In this document: positions 24,273 to 34,244 of the stretch, piece by piece
How the letters are laid out: every line of letters begins with the position of its first letter
Position numbering within the stretch: the stretch's first letter is position 1
Source of the DNA: CAIWTU01 sp963815135
GTDB taxonomy: Bacteria > Desulfobacterota > Desulfuromonadia > Geobacterales > Geobacteraceae
Length of the DNA: 64,000 bases
Direction: 5' to 3'
Assembly: GCA_963815135.1 (NCBI GenBank)
Contig: CAWFFO010000007.1
Location: forward strand, 180,291-244,290
Made by a program: the position numbers and the translations under genes
Notes under the pieces: generated by a model
The model's database searches: none
What the model was told of the DNA's origin: nothing
Seen by the model: the letters and a program-made list of their open reading frames with translations, nothing else

Positions 24273-25210
24273 CAGTGAATTTTCATCATGTTTCAGTTTT
24301 GTCTGATGAGATAATCCGCTTTCTGGCGCCGAAATCAGGTGGCGTTTACGTGGATGGCACATTGGGTGGTGGAGGTCATTCTGGGCAGATACTCGAAGCG
24401 TCAGACCCGGACGGAATCCTGCTGGGTTTTGACCGTGACGATGAAGCAATTCGAGTCGCGGCCGAAAGGCTTTCCAGATATGGAGACAGGGTCAGGTTAT
24501 TCCATCGGAATTTTGCCGAACTTGAAAGTTCACTGAAAGAAACGGGTATTGATGCTGTTGACGGATTGTTGCTGGACCTTGGGGTTTCGTCTTACCAGTT
24601 GGACAAGGGAGATAGAGGATTCAGTTTTCAGAAGGACGCACCTCTTGATATGAGGATGGACACTTCTTGCGGTGCCACTGCCGAGGAGCTCGTCAACAAT
24701 CTGTCAGAAAAGGAACTGGCTGGCATTATCAGAAGCTATGGAGAGGAGCGCTGGGCGGTGCGGATTGCAAAGCGCATCGTCGAGGCCAGAAGAATTGCCC
24801 CTCTGAAAACCACTTTACAGTTGGTGGATGTTATAAAAGGAGCAATCCCGCGCGCAAAGTGGGAAGATCGTATACATCCTGCCACGAGAACTTTCCAGGC
24901 ACTCCGTATTGCGGTGAACCATGAGCTTGAAAGCCTTGAAAAGGGGTTGAATGAAGGTATTGAAATGCTCAGGAGCGGAGGAAGAATTGCAGTTATATCT
25001 TTTCACTCACTCGAGGACAGGATTGTAAAAAATATCTTCCGCAGTTTCGCGAAAGGATGCATTTGCCCGAAGAGCGCTCCTCTTTGCGTATGTGGCAAAG
25101 TGCCGAAGCTGAAAGTTATCACGGGCAAGCCCGTTTTGCCGGGCAATGAAGAGATTGAGTCGAACCCGAGGTCGCGCAGCGCCAAGCTCAGGGTTGCTGA
25201 GAAACTCTAG
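24269..25210 (+). CDS. rsmH: 16S rRNA (cytosine1402-N4)-methyltransferase
   Basis: RsmH (MraW) methylates N4 of C1402 in 16S rRNA. The 313-aa protein has the N-terminal 'HHVSVLSDEIIRFL', SAM motif 'YVDGTLGGGGHSGQIL', 'LLLDLGVSSYQLD' and the C-terminal 'VISFHSLEDRIVKN'. It begins with TTG at 24269, overlapping the mraZ stop as TTGA; a GTG two codons later is the alternative. Translation is probably coupled to mraZ. Confidence 0.96.
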   Translation: MTVNFHHVSVLSDEIIRFLAPKSGGVYVDGTLGGGGHSGQILEASDPDGILLGFDRDDEAIRVAAERLSRYGDRVRLFHRNFAELESSLKETGIDAVDGLLLDLGVSSYQLDKGDRGFSFQKDAPLDMRMDTSCGATAEELVNNLSEKELAGIIRSYGEERWAVRIAKRIVEARRIAPLKTTLQLVDVIKGAIPRAKWEDRIHPATRTFQALRIAVNHELESLEKGLNEGIEMLRSGGRIAVISFHSLEDRIVKNIFRSFAKGCICPKSAPLCVCGKVPKLKVITGKPVLPGNEEIESNPRSRSAKLRVAEKL

Positions 25211-25227
25211 TACAGAGAGGATTTAAC

Positions 25228-25563
25228 ATGTCTACAGTCAGGGCCGAATATACCAAGGTGGCAACTCCGAGAAGAGTCGAGCCGGCTGTCTCCCAGCGAT
25301 GGGATCTCTTCCCGTATCTGATAATTGTCACAGTACTGCTCATGCTCGTATCTCTTTTCCATGTCTGGTCCCGGGTAAAGGTTGTGGATTTGAATCTTCA
25401 GATAGCCAATTCCACCAGGACCCTGAAAGAATGCGAGCAGGAAAAAAACAGGCTTCGTCTGGAAGTGGCTTCTTTAAAAAATCCCGCGAGAATAGAAATG
25501 CTGGCAAAAGGTGAGCTTGGAATGGCGCTTCCCGATGATCAACAGGTGATTGTCGTAAAATGA
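25228..25563 (+). CDS. ftsL: Cell division protein FtsL-like
   Basis: This 111-aa bitopic protein has a cytoplasmic N-terminus of about 30 residues, one membrane segment ('YLIIVTVLLMLVSLFHVWSRV') and a periplasmic leucine-rich coiled coil, the architecture of FtsL. FtsL joins FtsB and FtsQ in the divisome. Sequence identity in this family is low; position between rsmH and ftsI is the main support. It overlaps ftsI by four bases (ATGA). Confidence 0.85.
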   Translation: MSTVRAEYTKVATPRRVEPAVSQRWDLFPYLIIVTVLLMLVSLFHVWSRVKVVDLNLQIANSTRTLKECEQEKNRLRLEVASLKNPARIEMLAKGELGMALPDDQQVIVVK

Positions 25564-27536
25564 GAGACAAGCGGGAAAAGTGGGCCAGGGTCCGTATACG
25601 CATATTAGGGGCCTTTTTCGTACTCTTTTTCGCTGTGGTAGCCGCCAGGTCGTTTTATCTGCAAATTATTAAAAAGGATGAATGGACAAAGCTTGCTGAC
25701 AGGCAGCAGCAGAAAATAGTTCCTCTGACTCCGGACAGGGGAACTATTTATGATTGTACCGGTTCCGCAATGGCTGTATCCATCGAAATGAGTTCCTGTT
25801 TTGCCGAGCCCGACAGGATTTCCAATATCAGTGAAACTGCAGCGAAACTGTCGCCGATTCTGAATGTCTCCACCGATATGCTGGAGAAGAAGCTGAAGAG
25901 AGGTAAGAACTTTGTCTGGATGCGTCGTCTTATTGCTCCGGATATGGTTGCCAGGATCAAGGCACTTGATTTGGATGGGATCGGCTTTGTCAAGGAAACC
26001 AAAAGATATTATCCGAATTCTGAAATAGCTGCACATGTACTGGGTTTCACCGGTCTTGATCCCCAGGGACTCGACGGAATTGAACTCAAATACAACTCCA
26101 TGCTGCTGGGGAATACCGGTTATATGGTCATGGAGCGCGATGCTCTGGGACGCAATATAGCGTTAAAGGGAACGGTCATCAAGAAGTCATCCCGGGGAGC
26201 AAATCTTGTCCTGACGCTTGACAAAAATATCCAGTATATTGCTGAAAAAGAACTTGCGAAGGCGGTTGTAGACAACCGTGCCAATGCAGGTATGGCAGTG
26301 GTCATGGAACCGCAAACCGGAAAGGTTCTGGCCCTGGCGAATTATCCGACGTACAATCCCAACGCTTTCAGCCGCTACCCTTCACAGAATTTGCGTGACC
26401 GGGTTGTTGCGGACTCATTCGAGCCGGGCTCGACGATGAAAATTTTTCTGATATCCTCCGCCCTCGAAACAAAAGCGATAAGCGCCAGGGATTGGTTCAA
26501 TTGCGAAAACGGTAGTTATTCAATCGGTGGCAGGACCATTCATGATACGCATAAATACGGGTCCCTGGGAGTTTCGGATATCCTGAAATATTCCAGTAAT
26601 ATTGGGGCTGCTAAAATCGGTGCAAGACTGGGCCCGCAGAAACTCTACAGCTATCTGAAAGACTTCGGTTTCGGCAGTACAACGGGGATTGAACTTCCCG
26701 GGGAAACCGAGGGCATCCTGAAAAACTGGAAGCATTGGTACGGAATTGACCTTGCCACCATATCCTTTGGCCAGGGGGTTTCCGTAACGGCAATTCAGCT
26801 CGCAACTGCGGTTTCAGCCATAGCCAATGGCGGTTATCTGATGAAACCGTATATCATCGACAGGATAACCGACGATAATGGAAATGTTCTGCAACAATTT
26901 TCGCCCCAGATACAAAGGAAAGTGATTTCTCCGCAGACCGCGCAAACGGTCACACGAATGATGGAGGGTGTCACCGATGAAGGCGGAACAGGCGTAAAAG
27001 CCGATGTCGAAGGATATGATGTTGCCGGAAAAACAGGAACCGCACAGAAAGTCGATCCTCTCACCAGGGCCTATTCAGCGAGCAAAAGGATCGGTTCCTT
27101 TATCGGTTTCGTGCCTGCGGAGCACCCGAGGTTGACAATTCTGGTGGTTATTGATGAACCCAAAACGAGTTCCTATGGGGGTATAGTGGCCGCTCCCGCG
27201 TTCAGCGAAATAGCATTGCAGAGTCTCTGTTATCTGAAAGTATTGCCGACTAAAGCTCCAAAAAACAAGCCAAAGAATACGGTCGAGGCCAAAACTCCTG
27301 AAAATGATCCGGCCCCTGTTATTGCTGATGAAGAGAGCGAACCTGACTCCGGGGGAGGTCCGGTTATGCCCGACTTCCAGGGGATGAGCATGCGCCAGGT
27401 GCTGAGAATTATGGGCAAGAACGATCTGAACGTAAAGCTGATCGGAAGCGGCCGGGCTATTGAGCAGAATCCTCGGCCGGGCAAAAAAATACTTCCCGCA
27501 GATAAAGTTTGGGTTAAGTTTGCCCCTTCAGCATGA
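25560..27536 (+). CDS. ftsI: Penicillin-binding protein, FtsI/SpoVD type with PASTA domain
   Basis: This septal peptidoglycan transpeptidase has 658 aa. An N-terminal membrane anchor is followed by the dimerisation domain ('PLTPDRGTIYDCTG') and the transpeptidase with 'GSTMK' (active Ser), 'YSSNIG' (SxN) and 'GKTGTAQK' (KTG). The C-terminal 60 residues form one PASTA domain ('MPDFQGMSMRQVLRIMG'), as in SpoVD-like proteins and other Desulfobacterota FtsI. A linker rich in Pro, Glu and Lys separates them. It lies between ftsL and murE. Confidence 0.95.
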   Translation: MRDKREKWARVRIRILGAFFVLFFAVVAARSFYLQIIKKDEWTKLADRQQQKIVPLTPDRGTIYDCTGSAMAVSIEMSSCFAEPDRISNISETAAKLSPILNVSTDMLEKKLKRGKNFVWMRRLIAPDMVARIKALDLDGIGFVKETKRYYPNSEIAAHVLGFTGLDPQGLDGIELKYNSMLLGNTGYMVMERDALGRNIALKGTVIKKSSRGANLVLTLDKNIQYIAEKELAKAVVDNRANAGMAVVMEPQTGKVLALANYPTYNPNAFSRYPSQNLRDRVVADSFEPGSTMKIFLISSALETKAISARDWFNCENGSYSIGGRTIHDTHKYGSLGVSDILKYSSNIGAAKIGARLGPQKLYSYLKDFGFGSTTGIELPGETEGILKNWKHWYGIDLATISFGQGVSVTAIQLATAVSAIANGGYLMKPYIIDRITDDNGNVLQQFSPQIQRKVISPQTAQTVTRMMEGVTDEGGTGVKADVEGYDVAGKTGTAQKVDPLTRAYSASKRIGSFIGFVPAEHPRLTILVVIDEPKTSSYGGIVAAPAFSEIALQSLCYLKVLPTKAPKNKPKNTVEAKTPENDPAPVIADEESEPDSGGGPVMPDFQGMSMRQVLRIMGKNDLNVKLIGSGRAIEQNPRPGKKILPADKVWVKFAPSA

Positions 27537-27590
27537 TTAAAGTGAAACATAGGCAGAAACGGATATTCCTAATCTTGATTGGGTCTTAGA

Positions 27591-29111
27591 ATGCTACTTT
27601 CAAAATTACTGGATTCAATAAATGCTCCTCTGCTTGTTAGCGGAGACACCGGGACGGAGATAACCGGTCTTTACTATGATTCCCGCATGGTAAAGAAAGG
27701 GGGACTGTTCTTTGCCCTGAAAGGTGTCGCGGCAGACGGACATCGCTTTATTGAAACGGCAGTGAAAGCCGGCGCGGGCGCAATTGTCCTTGAAGACAAG
27801 TCGTATGCGCCTTCGGACATACCTTTCGTCCAGGTAAGGGATGCAAGACTGGCCATGTCCGGGATGGCGACAGCATTTTTCGGGTACCCCACGGATGCCG
27901 TGCCTTTGATTGGCATCACAGGCACAAACGGTAAAACCACAACCACATATCTTGTCGAGTCGATCCTGCGGAAAGCCGGCATCCCCGCCGCGGTTCTGGG
28001 AACTATCCAGTATCGCTTTGCTGACAATATTATACCCGCCCCCCATACCACGCCCGAGTCTGTGGAATTGCAGAAAATTCTTAGGGAACTCGTTGACCTG
28101 GGAGCCAAAGGGGTGGTCATGGAAGTTTCTTCTCATGCCCTCGATCAGCGACGAGTAGATGGATGCCGGTTCGATATAGGCGTATTCTCCAATCTTACCC
28201 GTGACCATCTCGATTACCATAAAGACATGGATTCCTATCTGGAAAGCAAAAAACGGTTTTTCACCGAATTGCTGGTGGCCGACCGGATAAAGCCTGTCCG
28301 GCATGCGGCAGTCAATATCGATGACCCATACGGAAGCATGATTGCGGCTGCCGCGAAATGTCCGGTACTGACCTACGGCATTTCAGCGGATGCGATGATT
28401 TCCGCGCGTGATGTGCGGTTCTCCACATCAGGAATCACCGGTGTGCTTGTGACGCCGGCGTGGGAAGCTGAATTACATTCAAGGCTGCTGGGACGTTTCA
28501 ATCTTTACAATATTCTGGCTGCAGTCTCGGTGGCTGTTGCCATGAATCTGTCTCCGGAATCGGTCCGCGACGGCATAGGCGGACATGATCAGGTTGCCGG
28601 GAGGCTCGAGCGCATTGACAATGACAAGGGTATTACGGTTCTGGTAGATTACGCACATACCGGAGACGCCCTTGAAAATGTTCTCAAAACTCTCCGTGAA
28701 ATCGCCTCGGCGCGGATCATAACGGTTTTTGGCTGCGGGGGCGACAGGGATCGCGGCAAAAGACCCATAATGGGTGAAATTGCCGGTCGATACAGTGATA
28801 TGGCTATTGTGACCTCCGACAATCCCCGCAGCGAAATTCCGTCGGAAATAATCCGGGAGATATTGACAGGATTAGCTTCCCTGGGAATAAAAGAATACTC
28901 CGAAGGGGTGCTTCCGGCAGGCTTCGGAGAAAAGGGTTTCATTGTTGTGGAATCCAGGAGAGAGGCGATCCGCCTTGCTGTCCGGATAGCTCTTCCTGGC
29001 GATATCGTGCTCATCGCAGGCAAGGGACACGAGGATTACCAGATCATCGGCAATGAAAGGCTTCATTTTGATGACAGGGAGGAAGCGGCAAAGGCCTTGC
29101 TGGAATGTTAA
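27591..29111 (+). CDS. murE: UDP-MurNAc-tripeptide synthetase MurE (meso-DAP type)
   Basis: MurE adds the third amino acid to UDP-MurNAc-L-Ala-D-Glu. The 506-aa protein has the ATP loop 'GITGTNGKTTTTYL', the carbamylated-lysine region, and 'SDNPRSE'; the DNPR motif marks specificity for meso-diaminopimelate. The ATG at 27591 starts 'MLLSKLLDSINAPLL' and is preferred to an upstream TTG. It follows ftsI by 54 bp and precedes murF by 100 bp. Confidence 0.96.
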   Translation: MLLSKLLDSINAPLLVSGDTGTEITGLYYDSRMVKKGGLFFALKGVAADGHRFIETAVKAGAGAIVLEDKSYAPSDIPFVQVRDARLAMSGMATAFFGYPTDAVPLIGITGTNGKTTTTYLVESILRKAGIPAAVLGTIQYRFADNIIPAPHTTPESVELQKILRELVDLGAKGVVMEVSSHALDQRRVDGCRFDIGVFSNLTRDHLDYHKDMDSYLESKKRFFTELLVADRIKPVRHAAVNIDDPYGSMIAAAAKCPVLTYGISADAMISARDVRFSTSGITGVLVTPAWEAELHSRLLGRFNLYNILAAVSVAVAMNLSPESVRDGIGGHDQVAGRLERIDNDKGITVLVDYAHTGDALENVLKTLREIASARIITVFGCGGDRDRGKRPIMGEIAGRYSDMAIVTSDNPRSEIPSEIIREILTGLASLGIKEYSEGVLPAGFGEKGFIVVESRREAIRLAVRIALPGDIVLIAGKGHEDYQIIGNERLHFDDREEAAKALLEC

Positions 29112-29211
29112 ACCTGGGTTCTGCCGGCATTGCCGACCAGAAACTCTCCCGGGTTGATTAAGCTATTGGTGATCCTTTTCCTGGTGATTTTGATTTTGAG
29201 GTTAATTGCGG

Positions 29212-30618
29212 ATGTTTACCTATGCGGAGCTAATTCAGGCGACCCGAGGCACCGGATTCGGGAATATTGAAGGATCGGTATCCGGCGTCTCCACGGATTC
29301 GCGGACCGTGGTTTCCGAAGATGTGTTCGTCGCACTGAGAGGAGATCGTTTCGACGGCCACGATTTTATTCATGCCGTCGCTGCGCGTGGTGTCAGGGTG
29401 TTCATTGTGGAACACTCCTGGCTAGCGGGACAAGATACTCCAGAAAATTCCTGCATTATATCCGTTGCCGATACAGTGCGTGCTCTTGGAGACCTGGCGG
29501 CTTTTCATCGATCGCGGTTTTCGCTGCCGGTCATCGGGGTTACCGGCAGTAACGGCAAGACTACAACCAAGGAAATGCTTGCATCAATCCTGGCAGCCAG
29601 GGGAGCGGGATTAAAAACCTGCGGTAATCTGAATAACCTGATCGGATTGCCGAAAATGCTGCTGCAGTTGAATAGTGAGCACAAATGGGCGGTTCTGGAG
29701 ATGGGAATGAGTGAGCTGGGTGAAATCGACCGGCTGGCGGAAATCGCAAAACCCGATATCGGCGTTATAACAAATGCCCTGCCAGCTCACCTTGAGACTC
29801 TCGGTACTGTCGAGACCGTTGCCAGGGCCAAGGGCGAACTGTTCCTGCGACTCGAAAAGAACGGAACCGCCATTTTCAACGCAGATGATCCCCTTATTTC
29901 CCGCTGCCCTTCGCCAGGCGGGGTTGCCAGACTCTCATTCGGTCTGGGTAATGCGGATGTCTGCGCGGAAAATATCGAGAACCTGGGCAAAATGGGCCAG
30001 AGTTTTAGTCTCCGTCTGCCCGGCAGCGAACTTCCGGTGGAGTTGCGGGCGTTCGGAGTCCACAATGTCTATAATGCTCTTGCGGCTTCTGCGGTAGCAT
30101 TTGCAATGGGTATGGATTCCGGGGAGATACGGGCGGGACTGGAGGCTTTTTCTCCCTTCGATAAACGGTTTTCCCTGGAAGAAATTGATGGGATCATCCT
30201 CATCGATGACAGCTATAATGCAAATCCGGGTTCGATGAAAGCCGCGCTTTCAACTTTGCGCGATATCAAGAAAGAATGCCGTGCCATAGCTGTTCTCGGG
30301 GACATGCTGGAACTTGGCGATTCCTCCATCGAGGCGCACGAGGAAACGGGAAGGTTGGCTGCATCTTGCGTTGAAAGGCTTTTCGTCATCGGAGAAATGT
30401 CTGAAGCGGTGGCCAGGGGTGCGATAAAAGGCGGACTTGCACCGGATATGGTTTTCAGGGTTCAGGAACAGCAGGAAATATTGGAACAATTGTTCAAGAC
30501 AATTGAATGTGGCGATTATATCCTGGTAAAGGGGTCTCGCGGAATGAAGATGGAAACAATTGCTGAAGGAATCAGGACCAGGTGGAATGCCGGTATAGTG
30601 AAAGGGGCCGTTGCCTGA
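29212..30618 (+). CDS. murF: UDP-MurNAc-tripeptide--D-Ala-D-Ala ligase
   Basis: MurF adds D-Ala-D-Ala to complete the cytoplasmic pentapeptide precursor. The 468-aa product has the substrate domain 'GVSTDSRTV', the ATP loop 'GVTGSNGKTTTKEML', 'LEMGMSELGEID' and 'IDDSYNANPGSMKAAL', all typical of MurF. Start ATG 29212 follows GAGG at nine bases; a TTG at 29206 is too close to that site. The stop overlaps the mraY start by one base. Confidence 0.96.
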   Translation: MFTYAELIQATRGTGFGNIEGSVSGVSTDSRTVVSEDVFVALRGDRFDGHDFIHAVAARGVRVFIVEHSWLAGQDTPENSCIISVADTVRALGDLAAFHRSRFSLPVIGVTGSNGKTTTKEMLASILAARGAGLKTCGNLNNLIGLPKMLLQLNSEHKWAVLEMGMSELGEIDRLAEIAKPDIGVITNALPAHLETLGTVETVARAKGELFLRLEKNGTAIFNADDPLISRCPSPGGVARLSFGLGNADVCAENIENLGKMGQSFSLRLPGSELPVELRAFGVHNVYNALAASAVAFAMGMDSGEIRAGLEAFSPFDKRFSLEEIDGIILIDDSYNANPGSMKAALSTLRDIKKECRAIAVLGDMLELGDSSIEAHEETGRLAASCVERLFVIGEMSEAVARGAIKGGLAPDMVFRVQEQQEILEQLFKTIECGDYILVKGSRGMKMETIAEGIRTRWNAGIVKGAVA

Positions 30619-31694
30619 TGATTTATCATCTCCTTTATCCTCTTGCCTCGACATTTCATTTTCTGAATGTATTCAAATACCTGACATTCAGGACAATTTA
30701 TGCGGTAATTACCGCCCTGTTCGTTTCCTTTCTTCTCGGCCCCTGGATTATCCGAAAGCTGCAGTCGATCCAGATGACCCAGGTAATCAGGACCGACGGT
30801 CCGGAGTCGCACCTGAAAAAACAGGGTACGCCGACTATGGGTGGAGCCTTGATACTGTTGGCGACAGTTATTCCAACGCTTCTCTGGGCGGACTTGGCGA
30901 ACAGGTATATATGGCTGGTTCTGTTTGTCATCATCGGTTACGGTCTGCTCGGTTTTATCGACGATTACAAAAAGGTCGTGGAAAAGAACCCGAAAGGAGT
31001 GACTCCGCGACAGAAACTCTTCTGGCAGACGCTTGTCGGGCTGGCAGTCGGCCTGGTGCTTTTTTATACACCGGGCTTTTCGACGGAAGTAACCATTCCT
31101 TTTTTCAAGAACATCCGTCCGCACCTTGGAGTATTTTACATATTGTTTACGGCACTGGTAATTGTCTGTGCCAGCAATGCAGTCAACCTTACCGACGGAC
31201 TGGATGGTCTTGCCATCGGACCGGTGGCCATTAATGCCGGCACTTTCATGCTTTTTGCCTATATCGCCGGCAATGTCAAGCTCGCTGACTACCTGCAGAT
31301 TCAGTATGTGCCGGGGGCAGGTGAACTCTCGGTCCTCTGCGGGGCCATGGCGGGAGCGGGTCTCGGTTTCCTCTGGTATAATGCTTATCCGGCGGAGGTC
31401 TTCATGGGTGACGTCGGGTCGCTGCCCCTCGGAGGCGGACTTGGAGCGTTGGCGATCATCACCAAGCAGGAAATACTGCTGGTAATTGTCGGGGGGATAT
31501 TCGTCATCGAAGCGCTCTCTGTAATTTTTCAGGTCGGCTCATACAAATACAGGGGCAAGCGAATATTCCGCATGGCGCCCATTCATCATCATTTCGAGCT
31601 TAAAGGGGTTGCTGAACCGAAGATCATTGTCCGATTCTGGATTATAACCATTATCCTGGCGCTGGTTGCGATATCAACGCTGAAGATAAGATAA
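30618..31694 (+). CDS. mraY: Phospho-N-acetylmuramoyl-pentapeptide-transferase
   Basis: MraY transfers phospho-MurNAc-pentapeptide to undecaprenyl phosphate, forming lipid I in the inner membrane. The 358-aa polytopic protein has 'KKQGTPTMGGALIL', the catalytic aspartates in 'GFIDDYKK', 'NLTDGLDGLAIGP' and 'FMGDVGSLPLGG', and the HHH motif in 'MAPIHHHFELKG'. The ATG at 30618 lies in the stop region of murF. Confidence 0.97.
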   Translation: MIYHLLYPLASTFHFLNVFKYLTFRTIYAVITALFVSFLLGPWIIRKLQSIQMTQVIRTDGPESHLKKQGTPTMGGALILLATVIPTLLWADLANRYIWLVLFVIIGYGLLGFIDDYKKVVEKNPKGVTPRQKLFWQTLVGLAVGLVLFYTPGFSTEVTIPFFKNIRPHLGVFYILFTALVIVCASNAVNLTDGLDGLAIGPVAINAGTFMLFAYIAGNVKLADYLQIQYVPGAGELSVLCGAMAGAGLGFLWYNAYPAEVFMGDVGSLPLGGGLGALAIITKQEILLVIVGGIFVIEALSVIFQVGSYKYRGKRIFRMAPIHHHFELKGVAEPKIIVRFWIITIILALVAISTLKIR

Positions 31695-31786
31695 AGTCAG
31701 CCGCAGGCAGTTGGTTGCTTGCAGTCTGTATAAAATCAAAATCAAAAGCCGGAAGGCTGGATGCCAGCGGATAGCGGCGGTTCTGA

Positions 31787-33134
31787 ATGGATTTAAAGGA
31801 TAAAAAAATACTGGTAGTGGGACTGGCCCGGACCGGCGCTTCGGTCGCCCGTTTTCTCGCGGAACGGGGCGCTGTCGTTACCGTCACCGACATGAAAGGT
31901 GATGCGGAGCTTGCTTCATTAATCGCAAAACTGAACGGTCTGCCGATAAACTTTCGAGCTTGGCGGCCACAGCAATGGTCTGTTCCTTACCGCTGATTTG
32001 ATTGTCGTGAGTCCCGGCGTGCCGATGGATATCTCTCCGCTGGTTTATGCCCGCAAACAGGGTAAACCGGTAATAAGCGAAATCGAGCTCGCCAGTGCAT
32101 TCATCGATGCGCCGATTGTGGCGATTACCGGCACCAATGGGAAAACGACCACCACTACCTTGATCGGCGAAATTTTCAGTGACTGCGGTTTTCAGGCCTT
32201 TATCGGCGGGCAATATCGGCAAGCCGCTGATTGACCAGGTTACTTCAGGTGAAAAGGTCGATTACGTGGTCGCCGAAATAAGTTCTTTCCAGCTGGAAGG
32301 GAATTGTCGAATTCCGTCCGCGGGTGGCGGTTCTGTTGAATATAACCGAGGATCATCTGGACCGTTATGCGTCATATCAGGGATTACATCGACGCCAAGG
32401 TCACGGATATTCGAAAACCAGACTGCCGAGGACTTTGCAATCCTCAATATGGATGACCCGATAGTTGCCGCCTTGCTGATAAACTTAAGGCGCGCATCGT
32501 CCCATTAGCCGGTAGCGGGCTCGAAAAGGGCATATTTACCATCGAACGGTTGCATAACCTTGCGCTGGGAGGGGGAAAAGGGAAGAATTTCCGACCGATC
32601 TTTCTGAGCTCAAGGGGGCGCACAATATTGAAAATATCATGGCGGCACTGGCGTCAACAATTCTGGCGGGGTGTGACGCGGAATGCGCCAGGCGGCCTGG
32701 AGAATTCCCCGGGCTCCACCACGGATGGAACTGGTCGAAGAGATGAAAGTGTACGCCTGGTACAATGACAGCAAAGGGACCAATGTTGGGAGCGTGGTCA
32801 AGTCTCTGGAGAGTTTTACGGGAAACGTCACTTGATTGCCGGCGGAAAGGATAAAGGTGGGGATTACTCTCCATTGTCCGCACTTGTGCGGGAGCGGGTC
32901 CGCACACCTGATTCTCTTGGCGAGGCCGAAAGCGAGATCTGATGATCCCTCGGTGCCCTGACCGATACGCACAAGGCTGATTCCCTGGAAGAGGCAGTGT
33001 CACTTGCCGGGCGTCTGACCGAACCCGGCGGGGTGGTTCTGTTTTCTCCCGCATGTTCCAGTTTCGACATGTTCAGAAATTACGAGGAGAGGGGAACGGT
33101 TCGTCAGCACTGGTCGCGCAAACGCCCGGGATGA
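31787..33134 (+). pseudogene. murD: UDP-MurNAc-L-Ala--D-Glu ligase MurD, broken by many indels in this sequence
   Basis: MurD adds D-Glu to UDP-MurNAc-L-Ala. All parts of the family are recognisable, but spread over three frames: N-terminal 'KKILVVGLARTGASVARFLAERGA', 'IVVSPGVP', ATP loop 'AITGTNGKTTTTTLI', 'VAEISSFQLEG', 'YNDSKGTN', 'LIAGGKDKGGDYSPL' and C-terminal 'VLFSPACSSFDMFRNYEERG'. Single-base insertions near 31955, 32208-32210, 32299, 32380 and 32396 and a missing base near 32474 rejoin it; several more follow to about 32940. The gene lies between mraY and ftsW and is essential, so I read this as a poor consensus rather than a true pseudogene. Confidence 0.88.
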
Positions 33135-33139
33135 AGTGC

Positions 33140-34244
33140 ATGAAACAAAGCTGAAGGATATGATCTGATAATCGTCCTGATGGCGGTTGCACTGACCAGT
33201 TTCGGTGTGGTCATGGTCTATTCCGCATCCTCCATCATGGCTACCAAGAAATACCATGACGGATTTTATTTTCTCAAACGCCAGGGACTCTTTGCCGTTA
33301 TCGGTTTTGCCGCGATGGCGGTATCCATGAAAATTGATTACAATTTCTGGCGCAAGGCCGCTGTCCCGATACTTCTCGTTTGCCTTGGCCTGCTTGTATT
33401 GGTGTTGATACCGGGTATTGGCGGAAGTGCCGGCGGTTCCTCCCGCTGGATACGGCTGCCGGGCTTCTCCCTGCAGCCGTCGGAAATGGCTAAGCTCGGC
33501 TTTATCATGTATATGGCGTACTCGCTGGAGAAAAAGCAGGATAAGGTGAGGTTCTTTTCCACCGGTTTTCTGCCGTATATGGTTGTTCTGGCTGTAATGC
33601 TCCTTCTCCTCCTCAAACAGCCGGATCTGGGATCATCGCTTACCCTGGGCGCTGTCGCCATGGCTATGCTGTTTGTCGCCGGAACGAGGCTGTCGTACAT
33701 AGTTTCCATGATCCTCATGGCGCTTCCTTTTCTGTACTATGCGGTCATGCATGTTGATTATCGACGCAGACGGATCATGGCCTTCCTGAACCCATGGGAA
33801 GATCCGACCAATACCGGTTTCCAGATTATCCAGTCCTGGATAGCAGTCGGAACCGGGGGGATTTTCGGTCTTGGTCTCGGAGAAGGGAGGCAGAAGCTCT
33901 TCTTTCTGCCTGAAGCCCACACCGATTTCATCTTTTCCGTCGTCGGCGAAGAACTGGGGTTTGTCGGTGTCATGGTGATAGCGGCCATGTTTTTCCTGCT
34001 GGTACAACGCGGCATCCGGGTCGCCATATATGCAGAGGACAATTTCGGCAGGTCGCTTGCCTTCGGCATAACTACCCTTATCGGTCTTGAGGCGTTTGTA
34101 AATATTGCCGTAGTTACCGGAATTTTCCCGACCAAGGGGCTGGCACTTCCCTTTGTCAGTTACGGCGGCAGTTCGTTGATAATAACCCTGTTCGCAGTGG
34201 GGATACTGCTGAACATATCGTCACGGGTAAGGGTGAGCAAATGA
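33140..34244 (+). CDS. ftsW: Septal peptidoglycan polymerase FtsW (start region frameshifted)
   Basis: FtsW is a SEDS-family glycosyltransferase that polymerises lipid II at the septum. The product has about ten membrane segments. Key stretches are 'SFGVVMVYSASS', 'RWIRLPGFSLQPSEMAKLGFIMYMA', 'LLLKQPDLGSSLTLG', 'EAHTDFIFSVVGEELGFVG' and 'LPFVSYGGSSLIITL'. The open frame lacks a proper N-terminus. An ATG at 33140 followed by a one-base insertion near 33152 gives a continuous start (MKQS-EGYDLIIVLMAV). This indel belongs to the same error cluster as murD. The stop overlaps murG (ATGA). Confidence 0.92.
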
